This document shows positions 24,785-34,500 of a DNA stretch of 64,000 nucleotides, in pieces. The first letter of the stretch is position 1; every line of letters begins with the position of its first letter. Source of the stretch: Paracoccus haematequi (GTDB lineage: Bacteria; Pseudomonadota; Alphaproteobacteria; Rhodobacterales; Rhodobacteraceae); NCBI GenBank assembly GCA_945881965.1, contig CAMCVS010000012.1:1-64000 (forward strand), given 5' to 3'. Made by a program: the position numbers and the translations under genes. The notes beneath the pieces were generated by a model, which was given only the letters and a program-made list of their open reading frames with translations, was not told where the DNA came from and ran no database searches.

Positions 24785-25389
24785 GAACATTTGACGAAGC
24801 CACAGCCGCACATTTGGCAACCCGCCCCGATATCGTGGCGCGGCTGCTGTTCTGGGTTCGGGCCCGCAACCTGACAACCGGCCTTGATGAGGATCTGGGC
24901 CTGTGGACCGGAGAGGACGACGCGGCTTTCGTGATCGATGGAGAGACGCGCACCTATCACGCGGCCGGATTGCTGTCGGTTGATCCGCTGATCATGGAGA
25001 CCGGGCTTTCGGTGCGGATGTTCAAGGTGAGCCTCAACGGCCTAACCGCGCAGGGTCGGGCCTTGGTGCGCGGCTATGATCTGCGTTTGACCCCCATTCA
25101 AGTGCATCGGGCAATCTTTCATCCTGTGACCCATGCGCTGATCGGGGTTCCGCATCGGTATCAGTTTGGACGCATCGACAGTTTGACAGTGACGCGCCCT
25201 GAAAAGGGCGGCACGGCACTGGCCGAGGCCACGGTCGCCCCGTTGACCCGCGATCTGACGCGGGTGCTGCCGTCCAAAAAATCAGACGCCACGCAGCAGC
25301 GCCGTCAGGCAGACCGGTTCCGTCGCTATGCCGACGTGTCCGGCGTCGTGGGCGTCTGGTGGGGCGAGCCCCGGTCAGGGCTGGGCTGA
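24781..25389 (+). CDS. Minor tail protein, DUF2163/BR0599-like
   Basis: 202 residues. The gene order (distal tail, this gene, DUF6950/NlpC-like, tip protein) copies the GTA and siphophage module gp12-gp15 type. The N-terminus (DIVARLLFWVRARNLTTGLD EDLGLWTG) and the C-terminal RRYADVSGVVGVWWGE are typical of DUF2163-like tail-hub proteins. Inferred to build the baseplate hub. Confidence 0.68.
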   Translation: MRTFDEATAAHLATRPDIVARLLFWVRARNLTTGLDEDLGLWTGEDDAAFVIDGETRTYHAAGLLSVDPLIMETGLSVRMFKVSLNGLTAQGRALVRGYDLRLTPIQVHRAIFHPVTHALIGVPHRYQFGRIDSLTVTRPEKGGTALAEATVAPLTRDLTRVLPSKKSDATQQRRQADRFRRYADVSGVVGVWWGEPRSGLG

Positions 25390-25392
25390 GCC

Positions 25393-25833
25393 ATGTCGAA
25401 CCACCCTCCGCCCGAAAGACCCACGATGCATCGCCTGCCAGACTGGAAACCGCGCCTGACTGCCTACGTCGTCAAGGCCGCTTCAACGCCGTTTCAATAT
25501 GGGGTTCACGATTGCGCGCTTTTCGCCGCCGGTGCCGTGGTGGCCCAGTGTGGGCTGGATCATGCTGATCATTTCCGGGGCCAGTATCGCAACCTGCGCG
25601 CCGGACTGCGTCTGCTGAAACGCAGCGGATATGCCGATCACGTCGCGCTGGCCTCGGCGATCCTACCGGATCGGCACCCCGCGTTGATGCGGCCGGGTGA
25701 TCTGGCCGTGATCGAGGATGATGGGCGACTGATCCTCGGCGTGGTGCAGGGCGAGTGCATCTATGCCGTGACACCCGCAGGGATTGGCCGGTTGTCGATT
25801 GACCGTGCCAGCCGCATCCTCGGAGTGGGCTGA
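25393..25833 (+). CDS. DUF6950 / NlpC-P60-like tail hydrolase
   Basis: 146 residues. The motif FQYGVHDCALFAAGAV contains the putative catalytic cysteine of this NlpC/P60-like phage family; LMRPGDLAVIEDDGRLILGV is the downstream segment where the histidine normally lies, though I do not see a clear H. These proteins sit on the tail tip and are thought to cut peptidoglycan during entry. Position before the tip protein gene fits. Confidence 0.8.
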   Translation: MSNHPPPERPTMHRLPDWKPRLTAYVVKAASTPFQYGVHDCALFAAGAVVAQCGLDHADHFRGQYRNLRAGLRLLKRSGYADHVALASAILPDRHPALMRPGDLAVIEDDGRLILGVVQGECIYAVTPAGIGRLSIDRASRILGVG

Positions 25834-28091
25834 TGGCCGAACTGATCATAGCAGGCCTGACGGCGCTGAAAGCCACCTCGGCCGTCACGTTTCTGAGCAC
25901 TGTCGGAGGTCGTCTGCTGCTGACCGTCGCGGTGTCGGCGCTGCAGGTGGCGGTGAGCAAACAGAAGCGGCCGCAGAAGCTGGATGCGCCACAACAGGGC
26001 GGGATCAAGACTGATTTCACGCAGACCGGCGGCATCAACCCGGTCAGCTTCGTGCTGGGTCGCTATGCCACCGGCGGGAACGCGGATGCGCCGCCGATGA
26101 GCCATGGCGAGAGCAACCGCTATCTGACCTATGTGATCTCGGTCGGCGATCTGCCGGGTCACTCGCTGCGGCGCATCATCGTCGATGACGCCTACGTTGA
26201 CATCGGGCCGACGCCACTGTCGGATTATGGCCTGCCGATGCAAGGGCGGCTGCTGGGCAACGGCTGGGTCAAGTTCCATGACGGACGGCAGACTACCGCC
26301 GACCCTTGGCTGACCAGTACCTTCTGGAACTACCCCGAACGTCCTTGGCTGGGTGACATGCCGGGGTTCGGTGTGTCCTACGCGATTGTGACGTTCCTGT
26401 TCGACCGGGAGAAGTTCAACGGGCTGCCACGGGTGCGGTTCGAGGTAGACGGCGTCCCGCTGTATGATCCACGGCAGGATGGTTCGGTCGGCGGCACCGG
26501 CGCCCAGCGATGGGACAACCCCGCGACTTGGACGCAGACCGAAAACCCTGTCGTCATGATCTACAACATCCTGCGCGGTATCCGCCTGCCAGACAACACG
26601 GTCTGGGGTGGCGATGCTCAGGCCGATGCGCTGCCCTTGGCGAACTGGTTCGCCGCGATGAACGAATGCGATGTTATTGTTCCGCACCAGATCGGCGGAA
26701 CGGTGTCCTATGCCACGCAGTTCCGGGCTGGGTTCGAGGTCACAGTCGATGAGACCCCGGCATCGGTGATCGAGGATCTGCTCAAGGGCTGTGCGGGCCA
26801 GATCGCGCCAGTTGGCGACACCTACAAGGTGCGGGTCGGCGGGCCGGGTTTGCCGGTCTATGTGTTCACCGACGACGATGTTATCGTCACCCGCCCCGAA
26901 GACCTGATGCCGTTTCCGACGCTGGACAAGACCTTCAATGGTGTCCATGGGTCATACCCCGATCCTGATGCGCTGTGGCAGCAAAAGGACGCACCGCCAA
27001 TCTATGACGAAGAGCTGCGCGCCTCAGACGACGGTCGCCAGTCGGTGGCGACGTTGACGATGTCGGCGGTGCCGTATCCTGCCCAAGTTGCGCGCGTCAT
27101 GGCCGCTTATCTGAAAGAAGAGCGGCGGTTTCGGCGGCACCTTCTGACCCTCCCGCCAGACGCAGCGATCCTTGAACCCCTGGACGCGGTCGCCTGGACT
27201 TCGGGGCGCAATGGCTATGTCGGCAAGGTGTTCGAAGTCGCCCAAGTGTCCGACGATCCGCAGACGCTGTTGCAACAGGTCAGCCTGCGCGAACGCGACG
27301 ATGAAGATTTCGTGCCCGAGGTCGTGACCGTGCCAGCGGTACCGTCCAGCGTGGCACTGATCCCGGCGGCAGAGGCTGTGGCAGGGTGGTCCGTCACCCC
27401 CGAGGTCATCTATGACAGCGCCGGTGCGGCACGGCGTCCGGCGCTGCGATTGTCTTGGTCCGCGCTGCCCCCAGATGCGCGCGGGATCACTTGGGAAATT
27501 CGGCTGGCATCGACGCAGCTTGTCGTCTTGAGCGGGTCCACGCAGGTCACGGCTGCTGGCACCATCGTGGTGGCGGACGGGATCCTGCCTGCCACGGGTT
27601 ATCAGGCCAGTGCGACCCTGTTGGCAGATCGCGCCACCATCCGGACACCTTGGCTGAGCGCGGTCACGGCGAACCTGCGGGTGTCAATCAACGATCTGGC
27701 AGACGACGTGACCGGCGCCATCGCGCGCGCTGCGGCTTCGGCGGCCCAAGACGTCGCAGGGGCTGAAAGCGCGCTGGCGGGCGCAGAGACAGCAGCTGCG
27801 ATTGCCGTCGACCGCAACCGGCAGGGATTGGCGGCATCGGTCTCAGCCCTTGATCTGGCCGCTACCGCCGCAGTGCGCGCCCTGACCGGGAATTGGGATT
27901 TCCGGGACGGCTGGACCGGCTGGGTGACCTCTGAGGATCTGACCGCTGATCCTGCGCTGCTGGACGACATTCGGGTCGGCATCCTGACCGGCGACGAGAC
28001 CGATACCGCGTTCGAGGTGGCTGACCAGGCCGCGATCGCGAACGCGATCATGAGAAATGTTCTGCTGATTTCCGGAGATGAAAATGGTTGA
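25833..28091 (+). CDS. Tail tip / host-specificity protein
   Basis: 752 residues from ATG 25833 (TGATG overlap). An N-terminal hydrophobic region (VTFLSTVGGRLLLTVAVSAL) and GGINPVSFVLGRYATGGN are followed by the tip-domain region containing GTVSYATQFRAGFEVTVDET PASVIEDLLKGCAG, FTDDDVIVTRPEDL and PAQVARVMAAYLKEERRFRR H, typical of lambda J/GTA-like central tip proteins. A fibronectin-like part and an alanine-rich coiled region finish the protein. It presents the receptor-binding fibres. Confidence 0.85.
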   Translation: MAELIIAGLTALKATSAVTFLSTVGGRLLLTVAVSALQVAVSKQKRPQKLDAPQQGGIKTDFTQTGGINPVSFVLGRYATGGNADAPPMSHGESNRYLTYVISVGDLPGHSLRRIIVDDAYVDIGPTPLSDYGLPMQGRLLGNGWVKFHDGRQTTADPWLTSTFWNYPERPWLGDMPGFGVSYAIVTFLFDREKFNGLPRVRFEVDGVPLYDPRQDGSVGGTGAQRWDNPATWTQTENPVVMIYNILRGIRLPDNTVWGGDAQADALPLANWFAAMNECDVIVPHQIGGTVSYATQFRAGFEVTVDETPASVIEDLLKGCAGQIAPVGDTYKVRVGGPGLPVYVFTDDDVIVTRPEDLMPFPTLDKTFNGVHGSYPDPDALWQQKDAPPIYDEELRASDDGRQSVATLTMSAVPYPAQVARVMAAYLKEERRFRRHLLTLPPDAAILEPLDAVAWTSGRNGYVGKVFEVAQVSDDPQTLLQQVSLRERDDEDFVPEVVTVPAVPSSVALIPAAEAVAGWSVTPEVIYDSAGAARRPALRLSWSALPPDARGITWEIRLASTQLVVLSGSTQVTAAGTIVVADGILPATGYQASATLLADRATIRTPWLSAVTANLRVSINDLADDVTGAIARAAASAAQDVAGAESALAGAETAAAIAVDRNRQGLAASVSALDLAATAAVRALTGNWDFRDGWTGWVTSEDLTADPALLDDIRVGILTGDETDTAFEVADQAAIANAIMRNVLLISGDENG

Positions 28092-30339
28092 TCTGAACGC
28101 ACAGCGGGGTCAGGTTCTGGCGGCGGTGGCCGAGCTTCAAACGGCCGTCAACGGCCAGATCGCGGGCCAAGATGTAATCGACGCGAAAGTCGCAGTGGCC
28201 ACGACCAAGGCAACGGAAGCCGGTACGCAGGCGGCCATTGCCACACAGCAAGCGCAGCTGGCCGATGCCAAGGCCGTCCTGGCCGCAGGCTATGCGGCGG
28301 CCGCGAGCCCGTCGTTCCCCACCTCTTTCGTTTTTGTCGATAGCGTTGGGGGAAACGATGCGAATGACGGGCGAACGCATGTCACGCGGGTTAAGACACT
28401 GGCCGTGGCGCAGGCCATTGCGCTGGCTTACGGCAACGGGGTGAATGTGCGCCTGCTCGCGGGGTCGGTCTGGCGGGAGACGCTGGACCTGTCCACACTC
28501 ACCGAGGCATCGGTCGAGGGTTACGGCGATCTGATCCGCTATGGTCTGCCTGTGGTGCGCGGCGACGATGTCATCACAACGACGTGGCGTAACAGCACCA
28601 CGCGCGGCGATGCGTACACAGAGGTTTACAGCCTGCCGCCCCGGGACTTCGATATCACGGATGGTCAGGCGGGTATCCCGCCGTCTGTCTATGAGGACAA
28701 CGTGATCATGAATTGGGTTACAGCGACCACCTTGGCGGCCTGTCAGGCCACGCCGGGGTCGTTCTTTCACGACGGGTCAAAATTCAATGTGGATGGCGTC
28801 ACAGTTTATATCCACCCGACCGGATCGACCAACCCGGCGACCAATGGGCGCGTCTATTCGGTGACGGAACGCGATTGGGCAATCAGGATCGGCAACCGCT
28901 CTGCGGTGCGGTTTCTCGAGCCGATCAACCAAGCGCACGACAACGGGGCAATCAACGCCCCGGACGACTGCATCATCGAAAACGTGCTGTGCCACGGCAA
29001 CATAATCCACCCCATTCTGGCCGGAAGCGGCGTGATGCGAAACTGTATCGCGTGGGTGGAAAAGATCGACGGGCGGCATCCGGGCGGGTTTCTGCTGGAG
29101 TTTTTTCGCACCAACACCGATGCGGGCAAGGTCGGCATCTATCAAAACTGCATGGCGATTGCCCCGCCGGGTTATACGGGCGATGGTTTCGGCGGGCATA
29201 CCCTCGCGGGGTTCTCGTCCCCTGACGCGCACTATTTCTCGTATATCGGGATGTTCGATTGTGCCGCGATCAACTGCGGTATCAACTGGGCCGATATGAT
29301 CAAGGGCAGGATGGAGCGCGTCTATTCGCAAGATGGGCGGGTACGAATGATCCCCGGCAATCCAACTGCATCGGTCGAAATTATCGACCTGTATTGCGTC
29401 CGTACCGGGATTAATAGCGAGGTATTCCTGGACGCCGGGTCATTCTCGCAATCTGGCGGTGGAAACGTCAAGGTGGACGGCCTGCGCGCGTATGCCACCG
29501 GCGGGTGGGCCGCGACGGCGGGGATAACGGGCTATAATGTCGATATCACCAATTCGCATATTGTCGTTGACGTGACGGACAAGCAGTTCGCGCCGCAGTT
29601 TTTCCGCAACACGTCATCCGACCTGAAGCGTTTCTCGCTGAGGGGAACCATTTTTGAAAACAGAGGCTGGGCCAATGCCTACTGGTATTACTTCACCGCA
29701 TCGCCGACCGAATTGTATGCGGCAGACCGAAATGTGTTTTCCGGCTATGGCTCGTGGATCACAAACGCTGGCAGCTACACGACGCTGGCAGCGTTGCGCG
29801 CGGCGGCGGGCACCGAAACCGTCAGCTTGATCGGCAATTACGAAACAGGCTCTGATCTGATCGGCACCGCGGCCTCGTTCGTCGGCACCGGCTGGACACT
29901 CAGCGGCGACGGCTGGGACCAGAGCGGCGCGGGGAACGGCAACACCCACCGTCTGCAGTTCTTGGGGTCGCAGGCTGGCGTCACCGCCACCTTGCGGATA
30001 ACGGTCACCGGCGCGGGGCGCATCGACGTGCGTGACGGAGGAACGAATATTGCAACCAACCTCGCTGCGGGCACCTATGCATACACCCGGACTTGGGCCG
30101 GTGCCCCCGCCGTTGCCCCGAGAGGCAGCGCGGTGCGCGTTCAAGATGTGAGCTGGTTTGTTATGGATACCAGATTGCCCGTTCAAGCCGTCGATCCAGC
30201 CAACGGCGACTGGCAGGTCATCGGGAACACAGATCGCGCCGCCGCCGGTGTGCGGCGGCATCCGCTGTATCTAAAGGGCGAAATCCCGCAATCCCTGCCC
30301 GAGTGTCGCGCTTGGGTGCTGCGTCAGGTGCGGAGGTAA
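28084..30339 (+). CDS. Tail spike with N-terminal coiled-coil and right-handed beta-helix
   Basis: 751 residues. ATG 28084 is preferred because GGAG lies 7 nt upstream; an ATG at 28078 is too close to it. Residues 1-75 form an alanine-rich trimeric-coil-like region; then SFVFVDSVGGNDANDGRTHV opens a pectin-lyase-like beta-helix running to about 500. The C-terminus is beta-rich (VGTGWTLSGDGWDQSGAGNG), like a carbohydrate-binding domain. Likely a surface-polysaccharide receptor binder or depolymerase. Confidence 0.8.
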   Translation: MVDLNAQRGQVLAAVAELQTAVNGQIAGQDVIDAKVAVATTKATEAGTQAAIATQQAQLADAKAVLAAGYAAAASPSFPTSFVFVDSVGGNDANDGRTHVTRVKTLAVAQAIALAYGNGVNVRLLAGSVWRETLDLSTLTEASVEGYGDLIRYGLPVVRGDDVITTTWRNSTTRGDAYTEVYSLPPRDFDITDGQAGIPPSVYEDNVIMNWVTATTLAACQATPGSFFHDGSKFNVDGVTVYIHPTGSTNPATNGRVYSVTERDWAIRIGNRSAVRFLEPINQAHDNGAINAPDDCIIENVLCHGNIIHPILAGSGVMRNCIAWVEKIDGRHPGGFLLEFFRTNTDAGKVGIYQNCMAIAPPGYTGDGFGGHTLAGFSSPDAHYFSYIGMFDCAAINCGINWADMIKGRMERVYSQDGRVRMIPGNPTASVEIIDLYCVRTGINSEVFLDAGSFSQSGGGNVKVDGLRAYATGGWAATAGITGYNVDITNSHIVVDVTDKQFAPQFFRNTSSDLKRFSLRGTIFENRGWANAYWYYFTASPTELYAADRNVFSGYGSWITNAGSYTTLAALRAAAGTETVSLIGNYETGSDLIGTAASFVGTGWTLSGDGWDQSGAGNGNTHRLQFLGSQAGVTATLRITVTGAGRIDVRDGGTNIATNLAAGTYAYTRTWAGAPAVAPRGSAVRVQDVSWFVMDTRLPVQAVDPANGDWQVIGNTDRAAAGVRRHPLYLKGEIPQSLPECRAWVLRQVRR

Positions 30340-30345
30340 GCCCCG

Positions 30346-31530
30346 ATGACACTGGTCTACTCCGGTCGCGGGGCAGCACGGCTAACCGGCCCGTCAATGA
30401 TCGCGCAGTCAAAGTCGATTTCGGTGGTCAGCGACAGTGTGCTGGCGATCACAGTGCGGGCTGTGGCCACGAACGGGCCATGTGACGTGGAGGCGGGTTT
30501 TGCCTGCTATGACGCGCTGGATGCGCGGCTGGCTGACCGGGTGGCGGTCGAGGACGCGGTCCGGTTTGTGACGATCTGGGAGGAGCTGACTGGCGAGATT
30601 GCGGCAATCTGGCCCGCAGGCACTGTGGCCGTGCGCCCTTTCCTGCGGGTGGTGACGGTGGACGGTGTGATCGAGCTGGACGCGCTGTTGATCGAAGACC
30701 GGACGACAAAGGTCATTGCGACCCGCCTCACCACGTTGTCGGCAGAGTTGGGCGGCCTGACAAGCACAGTCGAAACACAGGCCACAGCGCTGGTGGACCT
30801 CGAGGGGATATCAGCTGCGACCTACCGGATCACAACGGCGTCCGGCCCGTCACAGGCCGAACTGGTTCTGGTCGCACCGAACGGGGCCCCGTCGCTGGTG
30901 CGCATCGCGGCGGACAACATCGTGCTGAATGGATCGGTTAAAGCGCACCACCTAGACGCCGCGACCCTGTCAGTCGCAGGCCTGTCTGTGTTCGGCGGCG
31001 ATCTGCGATCCGCGAATTTCGTCTCTGGGGTGTCGGGGTTCCGTTTGACCCAGAGCGGCGTTTTCGAAGGTGCAGGCATCATCAACCGAGGGGCATTGAC
31101 GCCCGGAGCGGTGTCGGATGTTCAGCGCATCTATCGCAACGGCGAGTATGTCTGGGGCGAAACCAACTGGACCCTGCGAGAGACCCTCGGGATATCCAAT
31201 CTCGCGCCTGACGCGATGTGGACGACCCATCTGATGGGGCGCGCGCGTGGTACCGCAGTCGGTGATGAAGGGGCCTCGCTCCGAGGAACGTCTATCGGGC
31301 TATACCGCTCAATGCTGTTTCAGGGGGTCTGGACGCCGTTCGGCTTGGTCTACTACTTCAATACTCAGGGGACCGGCGACTGGGAGTGGTTCAACTTCAG
31401 CGAAGACGTCTCTGGTGAATTCTCGGCCGTCGTCTATGAGCTGCGGTCAATATGGAACGTCACAGTGCAGCCCCCGGCCGGACCGAATGCCGCAAACATC
31501 GCGTTGTCGGCTCGATCCGTGAAGCGTTGA
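30346..31530 (+). CDS. C-terminal tail fibre/tip protein
   Basis: 394 residues, the last phage gene. GGAGG lies 9 nt upstream of ATG 30346. The middle has the repeat-rich stretch LTTLSAELGGLTSTVETQAT and VLNGSVKAHHLDAATLSVAG as in DUF1983-type tip proteins, and the C-terminal 130 residues form an independent aromatic-rich domain (NGEYVWGETNWTLRE, GTGDWEWFNFSEDVSGEFSA) that may bind a receptor. Being last before the phage end, it is the likely variable host-range gene. Confidence 0.75.
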   Translation: MTLVYSGRGAARLTGPSMIAQSKSISVVSDSVLAITVRAVATNGPCDVEAGFACYDALDARLADRVAVEDAVRFVTIWEELTGEIAAIWPAGTVAVRPFLRVVTVDGVIELDALLIEDRTTKVIATRLTTLSAELGGLTSTVETQATALVDLEGISAATYRITTASGPSQAELVLVAPNGAPSLVRIAADNIVLNGSVKAHHLDAATLSVAGLSVFGGDLRSANFVSGVSGFRLTQSGVFEGAGIINRGALTPGAVSDVQRIYRNGEYVWGETNWTLRETLGISNLAPDAMWTTHLMGRARGTAVGDEGASLRGTSIGLYRSMLFQGVWTPFGLVYYFNTQGTGDWEWFNFSEDVSGEFSAVVYELRSIWNVTVQPPAGPNAANIALSARSVKR

Positions 31531-31550
31531 AGGCCGATTGAAGGGACCTT

Positions 31551-31598
31551 TGGCGCGCGAAAAACTTGAGACAAGTTTCTTTCGTTTTTGTGCCAACA
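31551..31598 (+). mobile_element. Right end of the Mu-like prophage (attR)
   Basis: Read inward on the minus strand the end begins TGTTGGCACAAAAACGAAAG, matching the layout of Mu end sites (terminal TG, then GCAC-AAAAA-CGAAAG as in Mu R1). A second CGCGAAAAAC-type site is at 31554-31565. A perfect AAACTTG-AGA-CAAGTTT inverted repeat lies at 31562-31578. The terminal CA is at 31597-31598; the expected 5-bp target duplication would be TTTTT (31599-31603). Confidence 0.8.
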
Positions 31599-34500
31599 TT
31601 TTTTTCGCGCTACAGCACCGCCGTCGTCGCAGGCTGGGCCAGCACCGATTTTGCCAGCGGCACGGCGTATTTTTATGCCACCGGGCAGGACCGCAACACG
31701 ATCCTCGCCCCGGCGGGGTTCGTCAACGCGGCGGCGGGGGATTACCATCTGGCCGCGACGGCGGCGGGGATTGATGCGGGCGACCCGGCCTCGATCCATG
31801 CGGCCGAACCCGGCGCGAATGGCGGGCGCGTCAATATCGGGGCCTATGGCAACACCGCCGAGGCCGAACAATCCAACAGCCCGGTATTGCAGGTCACGAC
31901 GCAGAACACCGGCGAAAAGCTGGAGGCGGGTCAGACCTATACCGTCGAATTCCGCACTGACGATCTTTTGGCCGAAGAGGTCGTGCTGTCGATGTCCGCC
32001 GCCAATATCACGGCGCAGGCGGCGGATGGTGTGACCTGGCAATCGGGCCGGATCTATCGCAGCGGCACGGCAAATTCCGGGTCGTTCCACACCTTCCAAT
32101 CCGTGGCTGTGAACACCGTGGCGGAACTGCCCGAAGCGGTGTTCCGCGATGGCATCACCGTGCCGCAGGCCAGCCAGGATTGGCTGCGCTATACGCTGCC
32201 GGTGGCGGATGGCACCTATACGCTGCGCCTGTTCGGCATGAGCCCGAATGCCACCGCCCAGAACATGACGATCCGCGCCAATGGCACCGAGATCGCCACC
32301 GGGTTCAGTTTCAATGGCGGCGTGGCCGGAAATTACGTCACGCGCGCCACCGAGATCGCCAATGTGCAGGCGGTCAATGGCCAGTTGATGCTGGAATTCC
32401 GCAGCCTGACACCGGGCGCAAACCCGATCCTGTCAGGGTTCGAGCTGATCCGTGAAAACCCAGCCCCTGTGCTGAACCCGCAATTCGATGTCGCCGTCAG
32501 CATCGACAATGGCGAAACCTGGACCCCGATTGCGGGTGCCGTGACGCTGGAACGCTCTGGCATCGGGCGGGTGCAATGGACCGCCTCGCCGGAAACCGCA
32601 GGCGCAACTGCGCTGATCCGCGTCACGCAGGTGGGCGGCACATTGACGGATATCTCGGACCAGCCGTTCCGCATTTCCAACGGCGGGCGCGATTTCTATG
32701 TCAACGACAACAGCCTGACCGGCGATGTGCACACCACCGCCGTCGGCAACAACGCCAACTCCGGCAAATCCGCCGATGCGCCGATGGCTGATCTGGGTGC
32801 GCTGATCCGCGCCTATGGCTTGCAGGCCGGGGACCGGGTCTGGATCGACAGCGGCAATTACGTGGTGCCGGTGGACCTGATCCTGACCGGCGCCCATTCC
32901 GGCACCGCGCTGGCCCCGGTCGAAATCCGTGGTGCTGGCACGGGCCTGACCACGCTGACGCGCGACAATATCGCCACCGGGGCCGAAACATTCGACCTGC
33001 GCGGCGTCGATCATCTGGTGGTGTCCGACCTGACCATCGCGGGCGGGAATCGCGGCGTGATGGTGCAGTACAACACCGGCACGACCAACGTGACGTTTGA
33101 ACGGGTCGAAATCCGAGACACCCGGCAGGAAGGCATCCGGATCGAGGGGCTGAACACCGGCTTTGCCCTCAATGATCTTGAGGTGCATCGCACCGCCCTG
33201 TCCGGCGCCGGCTATGGCATTTATACCGAAAACGCGCCGACAACGATCACTGGCGGGCTGTTCTATGACCTGCCGCGTGCGATCTTCATGCAGGGCGCAG
33301 GCAATATCGCCCAAGGGTTCAGCGTTGTCGGGGCCACCGCCAGCAGCCAGGCGGCGGTCTATGTCCAGAATGGCGGCATCGTGCGCGATGCGACGGTGCG
33401 CGATGGCGCGGGCTATGGCGTGTCGTTGTCAACCGCCACGCTGGAAAACAGCGTGATCTTCGGCAATGCCGGGTTCAACGTCGACAGCTTTACCGGGACG
33501 GTGCGCGGCAACGTCATTCACGGCGGCAGCGTCGGGGTGAACAGCTATTTCGGCACCATCGAAGGCAACCGCATCTTCGACAATGGCACCGGCATCCTGA
33601 GCACGGCCTTTGGCGGGACGACCACCATCCTGCGCAACCAGATCTACGGCAACGGCATCGGGGTGCAGACCGATGCCAACTTCAGCAGCGTCTATGACAT
33701 CCGGCAGAACCTGATTTACGCCAACACCAACGCCGGGGTGATCGTGCGGACGAGCGGGCAGGTCAACCTGATCGGCAACACGCTGTATCAGGCCGTGGGC
33801 TCGGCGCTGACGGTGGATAATGCGGCGGCCAAGGTGTTCCTGCGCAACAACATCCTGCAATCGGATCAGGGCGCGATTGTCACGGTCACCGGCGCAGCGA
33901 CGGTGTTCAACAGCAATTTCAACCTCTATCATCGCGGCACCGGCAGCGCGGTCACCGGGTCCTGGGCGGGCACCACCCGCAGCGATCTGGCGGCCTGGCG
34001 GACGGCCAGCGGCGAAGGCGCGCGCAGCATCGCGGCCAACCCCGCCTTCCTGGACATCAATGGCGCGGATAACGTGCTGGGCGGTGTCGATGGCCTGTTG
34101 GGTGGCGGCGCGGACGACAACTTCAACCTTGACGCGCTGTCGGCGGCGATTGACGCGGGCACGGCTTATGGCGAATTGCTGCGCGATTTCTTTGACCGCG
34201 CGCGGTCCGACGACCCGACCACGGCCAACACCGGCGAAGGCTATGACCTGTTCGTGGAAACCCCGGCGGCGGGCGTTTTCGACACCACGGCGGGGCTGAT
34301 TTCCGGGCTGTCATCATCAGGAAACTGGTCGCAACAGGCGCTGCCGTTCACGTTCACCTATTACGGCACGGCCTATAGCACCGTGCGCGTGACGACCGAG
34401 GGCTATCTGGTATTCGGCACCGTCAACCCGACGTTCAACCTGACGCAAAGCGAGGCGTTCTTCCGCGCCAACCCGGTCATCGCGCCGTTCTGGACCGATG

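Larger units (their letters stand above)
1..31598 (+). mobile_element. Mu-like transposing prophage (right-hand part, left end outside window)
   Basis: All genes from the window start to 31530 are on the + strand in the order expected of a Mu-type phage: MuA and MuB, GemA, a Mor-like activator, lysis, terminase, portal, MuF, gpG, protease, gpT, tail. Head genes are Mu-like. The tail genes (tube, frameshifted chaperone, 833-residue tape measure, no contractile sheath) are siphovirus-like, as in the B3/D3112/RcapMu group. The right terminus at about 31598 ends in CA and carries MuA-type end sites. Repressor, Ner and left end are not in the window. No interrupted structural gene was seen, so the element looks intact as far as visible. 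Confidence 0.93.

Noticed and set aside
28078-28083. ATG 28078 as start of the tail spike gene
   Set aside because: The GGAG ribosome site would be 1 nt away; ATG 28084 has normal spacing.
31566-31598. TTG 31566 as a genuine start of the giant protein
   Set aside because: It lies inside the phage end palindrome, lacks a ribosome site, and the protein would begin in the middle of a beta-helix domain.
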